A DNA stretch of 64,000 nucleotides from Zarea fungicola (taxonomy: Eukaryota; Ascomycota; Sordariomycetes; Hypocreales; Cordycipitaceae): NCBI GenBank assembly GCA_900169235.1, contig FWCC01000357.1:111721-175720 (forward strand). Reading direction: 5' to 3'. Shown one piece after another: positions 23,390-33,921 of this stretch. Made by a program: the position numbers and the translations under genes. The notes beneath the pieces were generated by a model. That model saw only the letters and a program-made list of their open reading frames with translations, searched no databases and had not been told where the DNA came from. Numbering within the stretch: the stretch's first letter is position 1; each line of letters opens with the position of its first letter.

Positions 23390-26035
23390 TCAATGCATGC
23401 TCTGTGGTGGCGTTTCCAAGTCGACGTCGTTGACCTTGCTGCGCTCCATCTCGCTCTTCAGTGCAAGATCGCCAAAGAAGCTGACGGCACGTTCACTCTC
23501 TGCACGGGTCTTGACGGTCTCGTCACGGCGGTTGTTGAGCTCCTTGACGCTCTGCTCCAGGCGCACGCGGAGATTATCTGCGGGGAACCGGAGGACCTTG
23601 CGGACGGAAGAGGCAATGCGCGCCGAGTTGCCGTGGACATAGTCCATATCGGCCAGCTGCTGCGTGATTTTAGCTGCAAGACGAGGAGGAAGCGAGTTGG
23701 GGATCTGCTGGAGAACATATGCCGACGCGGCAACGGCAGCGACGACAATGCCAGGGAGAATCAGCTGACGGAGATTGTCGTTGCCGAGAATCTTGCTGGC
23801 AGTAAGCGCTTGGTCCATCCAGTTGCCCATGCCAATCATGCGCGGTACGACAGCACCGGCAAGTGTGAGGGCCATGCTGGTGCTGGCGAGTTTCTCTTGC
23901 TTCTGAAGAATCGTAGACACGTCGAAAAAGTCCCAGAGTTGCGTGGAAATGTGGACGTTGCGTGCAAGCGCATCGCGTTTGCGGCGGAACATGACATCAG
24001 GCTTGAAATGCAGGTTCTGGAATTCGTCGCCAACGTGTAGCAGGCCCAGCTGCTTGATTGTGTTGACGCCGCGCAGCGTTCGCTGTCTCGCTTGGTCCTC
24101 GCACAGATCAACAGCATCTGAGATTTGTACCAGCATAGCCTCTGTCAGCTCATCGGCGTACGAAAAGGCGCCGAATAAGCCAGGATATGGGACGTTGTAT
24201 TTTGTCTTGCCCGATTCCGCAATGGCGGCTGTCAGCTGTGCACGGGTGTCATCGTACACCTCTTTGCATGTTATTTCGATGCTTGTTGCGACCTGGTCGT
24301 CAACCTCAGTTCTTGCTTTCCTGCTCGACTCTAGCTGCGGCTCAAGGTCTCTCAGTTCACGCGCTACACGGTCCAGCTCTGTGCGGGCGACTTCTTCGTT
24401 GACGCTAGCAAGGGTGTTGACGTCGTTTAATATGTTAATTAGATAGGTTTTAGCCGGAGCAAGCTTGGATCTCGCACGTTTTTCCAGAACGAATCGTCGG
24501 AGGGACTGTTCCAGTGCCTCAAAATCACGAATTTTTTCGACATCCTTGCCTTTGCCCTTGTCGTCAGGATCGTCTCCACCACCGCCGCCGCCGCCAGGGG
24601 CCCCTGGAGCTGAAGGGCCAACGGGGACGGCATTGCTAGAAACAAAGTGAACCAGCTCGTCGGCATCCTTTCGTGTGCGGGGACTCAGTCTGCCAACTTG
24701 ATCTAGGATGAGCTTCTGACAGCGCTCCTTGTCTCTGATGTTGTCATAGCCGTTGACAACCATGAAGATGTAGGCCTTTTCTGCCGCTGCTGCGGTGATG
24801 AAGTCCGTGGCAGACTGTGTAAAGTGGTTCGCCGCAGAGACAACGAAAACAACAACATCAATTTCTTCTTGTCTGCTGAAGATGGCCGTCGTCTTTGTGT
24901 TGTCAGAGTTGAGGCCGGGTGCGTCGATCAGAGCAATATCTACGACGCCGTTGTTTAACAGGGATTCATCAATAGATCTGCTGTCCTTGACGTAGATCTT
25001 GCACTGTGTATAAGTTTCGTTGTCACCAACAATCTTTTCCAATTCTGCCAAACTGAAAACATCATATGTGCTCTCGTCGTTCCGGTTATAGATGGTGTCT
25101 TTGTGGACTGCGTGGACTTCCTCGAACCCGGCATTTTCTCTGCAGTCAAGAACTTCGCAGAAGATGGCGGTACAGGGTTGTTGGTCTTCTGGCAGGAGCT
25201 TTCGGCGTAGCAGTGCGTTGCAAAATGTGGACTTGCCAGCGTTCAAATCTCCTGTAATCAGAACCTTGCTTGTCGTGTCCTCGATACGTTCCCGCAGCGA
25301 CACAAGATGCTTGATGCTGGAGCTAATCTTGCCATCGAGGAGGGCCGCGATAGAGTTCTTCTCTAGTGAATGCACCAGCTCTGTGTGATGCAGCGCTCCC
25401 AGTTTCAGGTCGAGCTTGAGAATAGAGAATTGTTGTGCTATTTGCGGTGAGACGAGTCGAGGCTCGGGGGCGGCTCGCCGCTCGGCAGCGTTACTGGATT
25501 CGGCGGGAGCATCATCGAGAGACGTCATGGAGCGTCGAAGGACTGGTGGCAGGTTTGCCGAGGATGCCACTGCAGATGGCTCAACCATGGTACTCATGCG
25601 CTGCAGGCCTGGCCTTGTTGCATTGGCTTCGAGGTCGGATCGCTGGACGGAGGGGTAGTGTGCAGGCCATGCGGTATTCATATCTTGGAGACTGTTCAAA
25701 AGGTCAAGGACCTTGTTTATCGACCGGCCGAGGGCGCCGCGCTGGCGATTATACCAAATCTGATGGACGACGCCGGACTGTCGTTCGTGATGCATAGGCG
25801 CATCCCAGCTTGCGCCGGTCATGGCCCCGAGCTCATCTCCAGCAATACTTCCACCATATCCAGAGTCGACATCTATCAAGTGCTGAAGACGAGCCGCATG
25901 ATCCGATGCTTGCCCGCTGCCGACAGTCATGAACTTTGTCTCATTTGGCTGGCGGGTTTCGTAATTGGTCGCGTCGGGCTCGGCATCCTGGGGCGCAGGG
26001 GCCTTGCCCTTACCGTTGGCGTATTCCTGGCTCAT
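23390..26035 (-). CDS. FZO1: mitofusin, outer-membrane dynamin-like GTPase
   Basis: Fzo1 drives mitochondrial outer-membrane fusion. The frame is open further upstream, but the first ATG is at 26035 (MSQEYANGKGKAP), giving 881 residues. The GTPase domain shows G1 GDLNAGKST (about 262-270), a G2 Thr near 289 (QPCTAIF), G3 DAPG (371-374) and G4-like VVNGYD (428-431). Two hydrophobic segments near 715-733 (MALTLAGAVVPRMIGMG) and 755-775 (LILPGIVVAAVAASAYVL) form the fungal paired membrane anchor. Heptad regions precede (SLRERIEDT) and follow it (NLRVRLEQSVKELNNRRDE). A low-complexity insert with seven Gly and a DDPDDKGKGKD stretch follows the G5 region and looks like a lineage-specific loop. A single exon is seen. 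The gene is divergent from VPS2. Confidence 0.93.
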   Translation of the reverse strand: MSQEYANGKGKAPAPQDAEPDATNYETRQPNETKFMTVGSGQASDHAARLQHLIDVDSGYGGSIAGDELGAMTGASWDAPMHHERQSGVVHQIWYNRQRGALGRSINKVLDLLNSLQDMNTAWPAHYPSVQRSDLEANATRPGLQRMSTMVEPSAVASSANLPPVLRRSMTSLDDAPAESSNAAERRAAPEPRLVSPQIAQQFSILKLDLKLGALHHTELVHSLEKNSIAALLDGKISSSIKHLVSLRERIEDTTSKVLITGDLNAGKSTFCNALLRRKLLPEDQQPCTAIFCEVLDCRENAGFEEVHAVHKDTIYNRNDESTYDVFSLAELEKIVGDNETYTQCKIYVKDSRSIDESLLNNGVVDIALIDAPGLNSDNTKTTAIFSRQEEIDVVVFVVSAANHFTQSATDFITAAAAEKAYIFMVVNGYDNIRDKERCQKLILDQVGRLSPRTRKDADELVHFVSSNAVPVGPSAPGAPGGGGGGGDDPDDKGKGKDVEKIRDFEALEQSLRRFVLEKRARSKLAPAKTYLINILNDVNTLASVNEEVARTELDRVARELRDLEPQLESSRKARTEVDDQVATSIEITCKEVYDDTRAQLTAAIAESGKTKYNVPYPGLFGAFSYADELTEAMLVQISDAVDLCEDQARQRTLRGVNTIKQLGLLHVGDEFQNLHFKPDVMFRRKRDALARNVHISTQLWDFFDVSTILQKQEKLASTSMALTLAGAVVPRMIGMGNWMDQALTASKILGNDNLRQLILPGIVVAAVAASAYVLQQIPNSLPPRLAAKITQQLADMDYVHGNSARIASSVRKVLRFPADNLRVRLEQSVKELNNRRDETVKTRAESERAVSFFGDLALKSEMERSKVNDVDLETPPQSMH

Positions 26036-26593
26036 AGCGATGTAAGCCCGGCTGGTATCATTGTTGAGAAGATGGTACAGCGTAGAAAGTGCCAAATGTA
26101 TATGCGTTGAACGGTATTAACAAGACGAGACTTTCCGTCAGTGGCGTGATGTTTTTTGGGAGGCGAAATGTCAAGCCGGGGGTGTGGCGCATTGATTGGC
26201 TGATGGGGCGGCGAATGTTCGGGACGGTTGTCCACTGTAAACAGCGCTAATTTTAGACTTGCAGCAGTTGTGCAGCGCCTAGCGCAGTACCGTAGCAGTG
26301 ACAGCCGGCCCCATGGCTGCAGCCTGTAGGGTGTTCTTTGGTCAAGTATCCATACCGCTTGAAACAGCGTGGATGTACATGCGTGGGGAACTGGACCACT
26401 ATCAAGGCAGCGGCCTGCTACCGGTGGACAGGTGGTTACGTAGTTAAGCAGGCAGGCGTTCTCACAATCCTCCATCACTACCACCGATAAAGCCCGTCCT
26501 CTCAACATTGAAGCGCCCTACCACGACTTTCCACCGGAAGCATACAACACACGGCAGTATAGACATACGACAGCGCATTAAATAACCGACAAG
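26036..26593. other. bidirectional promoter between FZO1 and VPS2
   Basis: About 560 bp between two divergent housekeeping starts. No coding signal is evident. Confidence 0.55.
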
Positions 26594-27465
26594 ATGAATG
26601 TGAGCGCACATGACACATGCAGAGCTTGCGCATTCCCAGCAATTGGCTGCTAACCCACCCGCAGATGCTCGAATGGGCGTTTGGCAAGCGCATGACGCCG
26701 GCGGAGCGTCTGCGCAAGAACCAGCGCATGCTGGACAAGGCGATCCGCGAGCTCGACCAAACACGTGTCAAGCTGGAGAAGCAGGAAAAGACGCTCATCC
26801 AGCAGATCAAGACGAGCGCCAAGAACGGCCAGATGGGCGCGTGCAAGATCCAGGCCAAGGATCTTGTCCGCACGAGGAGATATGTCGAAAAGTTTTACAG
26901 TATGCGCAGCCAGCTGCAGAAGATTTCGCTGCGCCTCCAGGTATGAACACGATTTTGCACCTCCGCCGTGGGATGTGCCCAAAAAAGGCTGTTTCTAACC
27001 AACCCCCACCTAAATGCAGACGTACCGGACCAACGAGCAGATGATGCAGGCTATGAAGGGTGCTACAATGGCTCTGGGGAGTATGAACAAGTCTATGAAT
27101 CTGCCACAGTTGCAACGCATCGCCATGGAATTCGAACGAGAAAACGACATTATGGAACAGCGACAAGAGATGATGGATGATGCCGTTGACGACGCCATGG
27201 ATGTTGGTGTGGAAGAAGAGGGCGACGAGGTTGTTGAGCAAGTGCTGGAAGAAATCGGCATTGATTTCAATCAAGCAGTACGTGGCAACTTGAATAAGAC
27301 AGACATCTGTACTAACAGGGACCGTAGCTGGGTGAGACGCCGACGGCTCTTGGGAACCCCGCTCAGGCGGAGGGCCGAATTGCCCAAGCGGTCGGAGGAG
27401 GCGGAGGCGGCATTGACCCTGTTGATAACGACCTGGAAGCGCGACTTTCCAATCTAAAGAAGTGA
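26594..27465 (+). CDS. VPS2: ESCRT-III subunit Vps2/Did4 (CHMP2-like)
   Basis: Vps2 caps ESCRT-III polymers and recruits Vps4 for multivesicular-body sorting. Exons: 26594-26599, 26665-26940, 27020-27277, 27328-27465; introns are 65, 79 and 50 bp. The first exon encodes only Met-Asn and splices at GTGAGC into MLEWAFGKRMTPAERLRKNQ, the highly conserved Vps2 N-terminus. The product is 225 residues, the family's normal length, with a basic N-terminal helical half and an acidic C-terminal half (MMDDAVDDAMDVGVEEEGDE). It ends in DLEARLSNLKK, a clear MIM1 motif for the Vps4 MIT domain. A Gly-rich linker precedes the motif. Confidence 0.94.
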
Positions 27466-27675
27466 TATCGGATGGTAGTCTTTGTAAGCGATAATTCTTC
27501 CCAAAGGTGGCCGAGCAGTTGGGAGCTTCCTGTGTTGGTATTCAATGGGCAAGTAACGATGTGTCACGAAGATTAGGAACAGGCAACTACTCATTTTGTT
27601 GAAATTTCATCATTTTGCGCTTTCATTTATTCTGGCAAGCCAATTTATTATTTACAAAACACACTTTTCTCTTCC

Positions 27676-29804
27676 TTACGATCCGAGGTCGTACTTGGTA
27701 CCGCGCAGTGCCTGTACGGGACCATTGCTGAGATTGACTGACTTGAGGTCTGTGAAGCCAACTGGTCGGCCCACGCGCCAGCTGTAAAAGCGGAAACCGA
27801 AAAAGGACAAGACGACGACAGGCAGGGTCACGTAGCTGGCAAAGAAGCCAGAAACGGAGAAGTCGTGGATGAAGGCTTCGAAGCCGTTGAAGAAGAGGAT
27901 CACGCTGAACATGAAGATGCAGGTCCAGGCCATGTAAGGTTGGAACCACGACTTGAGGTCCAAGTCGTCGCGACTGATGCCCTGCACCTCGAGAGACCTG
28001 TGGAATCTGACATAGCAGACGCAGATGCTGATCCACGCGATGAGGCTGCTAAGGGCTGCCACGGTGAACCAAGTTAGCGCGGTGAAAAGCGATAAGTCAA
28101 AAGATTTTTTTGTGCTTACCAGAGAGGTTCGAGAGCCAAAGGAATACTTGGCTAGAGCCGCTGGAGACGGATAAGAAGCAGAGAAGGCCAAAGCAAAAGG
28201 AGACAAAAACACCCCAGTATGGCGTTCCGAGTCGGCTAGTGCTGAGAAACATCTTGGGCATGGAATCTTTGAGGCTACAGGTTAGCGAACAGCTCAATCT
28301 AGAAACGAGGACTGCAGAAAGACATACTTTGACGAGCTAATGCAAGCAATGTGCGTGAAACGGCAAAGGTGTTCTCGTTGCACGACGAAAGCGCGGATGT
28401 CATGACCTGGGACACAGAGTAAGCGAGGCGTCGACAGAGTATGGCACGTATTGGGACCTTACCACTGCGTTGATTACACTTGGGAGTACCTTGACTCCAG
28501 TCTGCTGGCAAATGACCACAAACGGTGACGAAGCAGCAGTCGCACCGCCCTTGGAGACGGCGGCCAGAAGCCGAGGGGAGTGCTGGCTGATGTTGAGCGA
28601 AATGAACAGTACAGTGAGCACGTATAGACCGACTATATGATGTTAGTCTGTTGGTTCTTCTCGTTCACCAAGTCCCGGTTTTTATTTTTTGGGGAGGTTC
28701 TTTTTCGCCTTACCAATGCGGTAGAACACGGTCTTGACGGCCGACTTCATCGTCTTTCTAGGGTTGTACGCCTCACCAGCCAAGACGCTTACACCCTCGA
28801 TACCACCAAAAGCAAACGCAGCCTGCGTCAAGACCTTCCAGAAGCCCAAGAACCTCGCCAGCGACGCAGGCGTCAGGTTCTTGTACGTGTCGTTGAATGG
28901 CTCCGTGCGCCAGTACTTGCCGCCGGTGTACACACCGTCGATGCCGCCCACGTTGGCCACGAGGCCAAAGATGATGAGCCCGACGAGCATGAGCACTTTG
29001 ATGCCGGCAAAGACGAATTCAATCTCGCCAAAGTACTTTACCCCGACGAGGTTGATGATGATGGTGGCGATGAGGAAGACGGCCATGTAGACGGAGAGGT
29101 GCGTGGCCTCGTGGTCCCAGTAGCTGATCATGACAGCGGCGGCAGCGATTTCGGTGGGGATGGCGAGGCCGGTTTGGAGGATGTAGTTGATGCCCATGGT
29201 GAAGCCGGCCTCGGGGGAGACGTACTTGTTTCCCATTTCAATGAAGCCACCAATGTTGGGGGCATAGACTGTCCTAGAAGGAGAGGAAAAAGCCGTGTTA
29301 GCTGATATTTGGGGAAACAAAAAAAAAAGATGTCATATGTGAGAGAGACGCTCTCTACTTTTACGTACATTTCTCCAAGGCAGTACATCATCATGCCGAC
29401 GAGACAGCCGACAATTGTGTAGCCCATGAAGAAGCCAACCGGACCGCCATTGACGAGAGCAGCTCCAGATCCAAGAAAGAGACCGGTACCGATTGTACCG
29501 GCAATCGCAATCATGGATACATGGCGGGATTTCTAAACATGGTTACAAGAAAATGATGAGTAAAAAAGTTGGATTGAGATTTTTTTTGGTGGTTTCAAGG
29601 TTTGCCCTTTCTTACCAAATCGCGCTTTGTTCCGTATTCGCCCACATGAGACGACTCAGTCTCCAACTGAACAGTCATGTCCTCATAGATACTGGGAACG
29701 GACGGTACGGGTGCGATGGCGTCTGGATCGTAACCGCCACCCTGTTTCTTCTCTGCCACTGGCGCGCTCGGCGTAGTGGAGATGCCATCCTCGTTGTAGC
29801 CCAT
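27676..29804 (-). CDS. amino-acid permease (APC superfamily, YAT type)
   Basis: This is a plasma-membrane proton-coupled amino-acid transporter. Seven exons on the minus strand: 29804-29616, 29532-29369, 29273-28714, 28632-28463, 28406-28328, 28266-28120, 28055-27676. All splice phases agree and give 562 residues with about 12 hydrophobic spans. The signature MIAIAGTIGTGLFLGSG in span 1 and the AFGGIEGVSVLAGEA segment are characteristic. Exon 2 joins exon 3 as CLGEM/TVYAPNIGGF. The cytosolic N-terminus (about 75 residues) carries RDLKSRHVSM just before span 1. Substrate range cannot be read from the sequence; lysine, proline or general permeases are all possible. Several TTATC (GATA-factor) sites lie upstream, consistent with nitrogen control. 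Confidence 0.92.
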
Positions 29805-29918
29805 GACGGCGTTTTGGTATGGATAGGCAAAAGATGATGGATTTGTTAGAGTCTCGATGCCAAGCCAGCTCTGCCAAGAGCAAGAAGTAAAACCACGGCC
29901 CTAAAGAGCCATGGCATC

Positions 29919-30208
29919 TTATCATATACTCCGAGAGCAACCCCACGCTGGGTGAGCAGCTAGGCCTGTATTCGGACGCGAGTCAGGTTATGATCAGCAT
30001 CGCCTCCGGTTTGTTCGTGGGGTTACCCCAGAGCTACGTGGGGTGACATCTGCCGGGGTGGGGGTTCACCATGTTATCTGCAGAGACGGAGAGGGAAGGT
30101 TTATCGGGCGAGGGCGTAGCGACGATTATCTTTGAGAGTTATCTTTGAGAGTTATCATGTGCAATATTTGAACAAGGACTACACCGGATTACTCATCTGC
30201 TCTTATCT
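29919..30208. promoter_or_regulatory. GATA-factor (AreA/NIT2-type) site cluster upstream of the permease
   Basis: TTATC (GATAA in reverse) occurs at 29919, 30074, 30101, 30126, 30139, 30152 and 30203. Three of these are exactly 13 bp apart because GAGAGTTATCTTT is tandemly repeated. Nearby are GTGGGG/CCCCAC-type CreA-like motifs and the inverted repeat GGGGTTACCCC (about 30018-30034). Such clusters are known to mediate nitrogen and carbon catabolite control of permease genes in ascomycetes. Function here is inferred. Confidence 0.55.
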
Positions 30209-33200
30209 AATCATCGCGTAACCCAGCACAACAATCTCCTTTGGTACAATGCCTTTCTCTGAAACAATGATTTCGGTGGCTAAAAGGCTATGTGTGGGGT
30301 TTGCCGATACGGAATCGGAACCTGTTATTCCCCCAAATTCAGCCACTCTAATCGCTTGTTATGTCCTGTTTAAACCTGTATTGTTCATGTACGTTCTGCG
30401 GTGGGTTTAGTCCTGCCTTGCCCCCCAACTTTTCATTGGGAGGTTAATAGGATCATGTTATTGATGGGAATAGGAAGAAAAGTCACCATCTCCAGGTAAT
30501 AGTGTTTTGTAAAATGCCTAGGATTGGCCAGCTGAGCTCAGGCTTATAATTTCTGATGCAGCGTAGTCTACGTCATTGTAGGCGAGCTGTAGATGCTCGT
30601 TGCGGAATGAATGACAAGCGAACCAATGTCTACCGATAATAATCTCTGGTGATGAAGATAAAATACTCCATTTGATGTCCCTTGCTAGTAGACGTGGGGG
30701 AAGAGAGCAAACGTACAAATTGCGGGTAGCTCCGCGCACCTCGTGCTCTATCTTTCCTGACCAATTTACATGCCGTCCCCCACACAGCATCATTATCAAT
30801 GCCCACGTAGTGGCGGTCATTATCCTATGGAAATCTAGCACAGAAAATGCCTGAGCATTCGTCTCCACTGTAAGGCTTGGTTGGGGTGATTGAAAAATAA
30901 TCCGACAGCCACCCGTACATGATTGGTTCAAGAAATCCCGGGTCGCTCAATAAAGCGATGATACTTTTACCGGGGAAAAGAAGCTACTTATCACATCAAA
31001 CTGATTCCTGATGTACGCATTTTGCCGACTCGGCCGCCCACTGCCTGCAAGCCCCTATGCATCAAGTGCAGTGATTCATTTCTCCATGTTCGACCTCTGC
31101 TATCTCTGCATCATCAGCATCTTGTCACAAAGTGGGTAATCGACTTTCGGGAATATACCTGTGCGAAGGAAGGAGGATGCTGCAAGGGCGGCTTGAAGCT
31201 GGTTAAAATATCGAGTTGTCTGTAATGTTAGACTATTAAATACAATGAGCAAACTTCCATGACAGAATCCTGAAGCGGGCGTATAATGAATGGACAGTGG
31301 AACGCCCCGCATCTCGGCTAAGAGTTGTTGATAGCCTTACACTGGAAATAAAACGCCAGTCAGCTATTCAATTTATTACAAGTTGGGATTTCGCGGGGCT
31401 CGTGGGGTAGTTTCGTGGGGGAATGTTTGCTCTTGGGCTTTATGGAAGTGACCTGGCTGATGGTGGGGGTGAGAACGAAGGCATCACCACCTACGTCGTT
31501 GGGCATGTATATCTCCAGCTGATTCACTACACCGCTACGGAGGATGAATCCACCATCATAAAAGGCGAAGGATGCATAGATTTACTTTATGTTATATTTC
31601 AAAAATAAAGTTGCTATAATAGCTAGGATATTGCCAACGTGGCAAGAGTGTCTAAATATCGAAATGCCGTCGTAGGACGAGAGGCAGGGCAACCCAATCG
31701 CCGGCCGACTTCAAGGAGATGCTTCCCACGACCTTTCCACTACAGCAACCGATTTTAAACGGTAAATGATTGATACGACTTTTATGAAAGCCTTTCGCCG
31801 CTTCATGGGCCACTCAGAAACAGGAAAGCTCACAAATGAAGAATCAAGGAGAGACGTTATCTAACCGTCGGACTGGTAATCTGGATAAGAGCTCTGTTAC
31901 AAGATGGCCGGCGGGATGTTGGCATCCAGCTTTCTTTCCTAGCTATCATGATACTTCCGCATTGAATTCCGTTACCATTTATGAGAATGACAACCTATGG
32001 CCAATGAGAGAGAGTAACGCCATCATTCACCCTCTCGATGTCCTCTTTTGAAGAAGGTGTGCCATGGCAGTCTACGCAGCGAATCAGTACTATGGATGAG
32101 AATTAAGAGCTCTCCTCTCATAACTTTGACTCGGATGGAGGTACGCCTTCAGAGGCTAGGATTTTCTCCGTTATTGACACGCCATGTTCTGCATTGCAAA
32201 TGGCGCAGCCGCAGATCAGGTAAGGGGAGAGTCTCTGAAGCTTTGGCGCACAACGCAACTTAACTTGAGCTTTCCATCGGCTTGCCATTTACCAGAAACA
32301 AGATGTTTTTCCTCTCTCAAACTCTATCGGGAGGCACTGTTACGGCCAAGTGTCCTTGAATGTGGCAGACGCCACTTGGGTTACGCAACGATGCGGCATG
32401 GTCACAAGTGTCAAGAAGCTCTCTGACAGAGTCTGTAACAGGGGCGGGCTTGGCGACGACAATCGAATTGGTGTATTGCCAGAAGCCTTACACAAGGACA
32501 GAACACCAGCTCGACCAGCGCCAATCCCGTTGAGGGTAGGCAGAGATTTGGCTGCGGACGCACCAGACATCTGCGCATTGACGACATGTAGAATCTCGAT
32601 GGCAGCTGCTAGCCACAGGTGTCTGGCAGGGCCTGGTGCTTATGAGAAGCCGTGTCATCTCCATCTATGACGGCGATGACTTTGGTAATGCTTGGCGACG
32701 GCGCTGGCCATTGTGTGTGCGCCGTCGAGTCGAGAGTGCTGGTAGAAAGAGTCCTCGCTATACTCTCCGTAACAGATAAAGAAGCAACTCACATCGCCCT
32801 GTATAGGCATGGAACACCAACATGTGTTCTGTACGTACAGTATGCGCAGGGTCTTGGGCAGCGTGGCTGTGGAAAGAATGTTGGTGATGTTGAGATGAAG
32901 CCAAGACAGCGCTAATCGTACGCTAACGAATATGGGCAAAGTTTGTTTCTGTTCGGAGTACCCTACTAACCAAAGGGGTAAAATTAACCAAGGAAGCGAA
33001 TCACTCACTGACAGTGGTGACACAGCATCAAGCTTTACTTGTACTGCACTGCACCTGCGGAGCACTGAAGAAAGCTTGCTGAGCCACTGCCCACAGGTTC
33101 GTTTGTACAGGTGCCGTGCCGCTGTTACAGTGGGCCAACGGTCACTTTCCACCAGTAACCTTGGGCAGCTCAGCCACAGCCGGTTGGTTTATCGGCACTG

Positions 33201-33921
33201 GTACGTACTACGCAGCCTGGTTCCCCGCCATTGTATCGCAGCTACCAAGCTTCCCCCAAAAGGTCCCCTCTCCCACTGTCGCCCGCTGATGGATGTCGTG
33301 GACGCACCAGGCAGGACCAGGGACCACACAAGACACCCCTCAACACCTTGACCTCTTCCTTCGTCTTGGTACACACGCGCCATCTGTATCCAAGACTTTC
33401 CAGACCTCATCCCCTGGATTCTTGCATCGCTCCGCTGAAACATTGTTTCCCAATAAGGTACGTGCGCACGCGCGCATCATTCCGCCCGGACGGTTCTGTT
33501 CCAGATCCTGTGCACCAATCTGGCCTCCATCACAGGGCACCAAATGTCCGTGCTATCCGGCATTTGCAAACTTTCCACCACAGCCTTGCCTTCCATCTTC
33601 ATCACTGCTGGCCTGATTCGTTACACTGTCGCAACTACATCACCCGGTGCTGCCTCGATATCCGTAACGGCCGAGCATTGCCGGCAGCGGCAGCGACAAT
33701 CTTCCCCAGCATCAGTCCCCAATCCGACCCCACCACCACCGGCCTCAACTCTACACTCTCCACTCCCCTTTTAGACCTTTCCCAACGCTTGCCAAATCTG
33801 TGCCTTTCAACAGCCGACTCACCATCATATGACAGTACACTGAACCGCGCCTCTTCGACAGACGACTCGCCCCCCTCGGCGTTTACGAATCTACCTAATA
33901 TTCATCTCCGCCTCCCCACCG
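30209..33921. other. long intergenic region before the PP2C gene
   Basis: About 3.7 kb without a supportable gene. The last ~700 bases are pyrimidine-rich and CCACC-rich, with donor-like sequences (GTACGT at 33458), so they are probably the leader of the downstream gene. Minus-strand frames between 32340 and 33152 have no recognisable domains. Confidence 0.45.

Noticed and set aside
26036..26095. Longer FZO1 N-terminus
   Set aside because: The frame is open, but it begins at TTG and has no ATG before 26035.
32655..33152. 165-codon minus-strand frame upstream of PTC1
   Set aside because: No motif, irregular composition and no supported splice sites.
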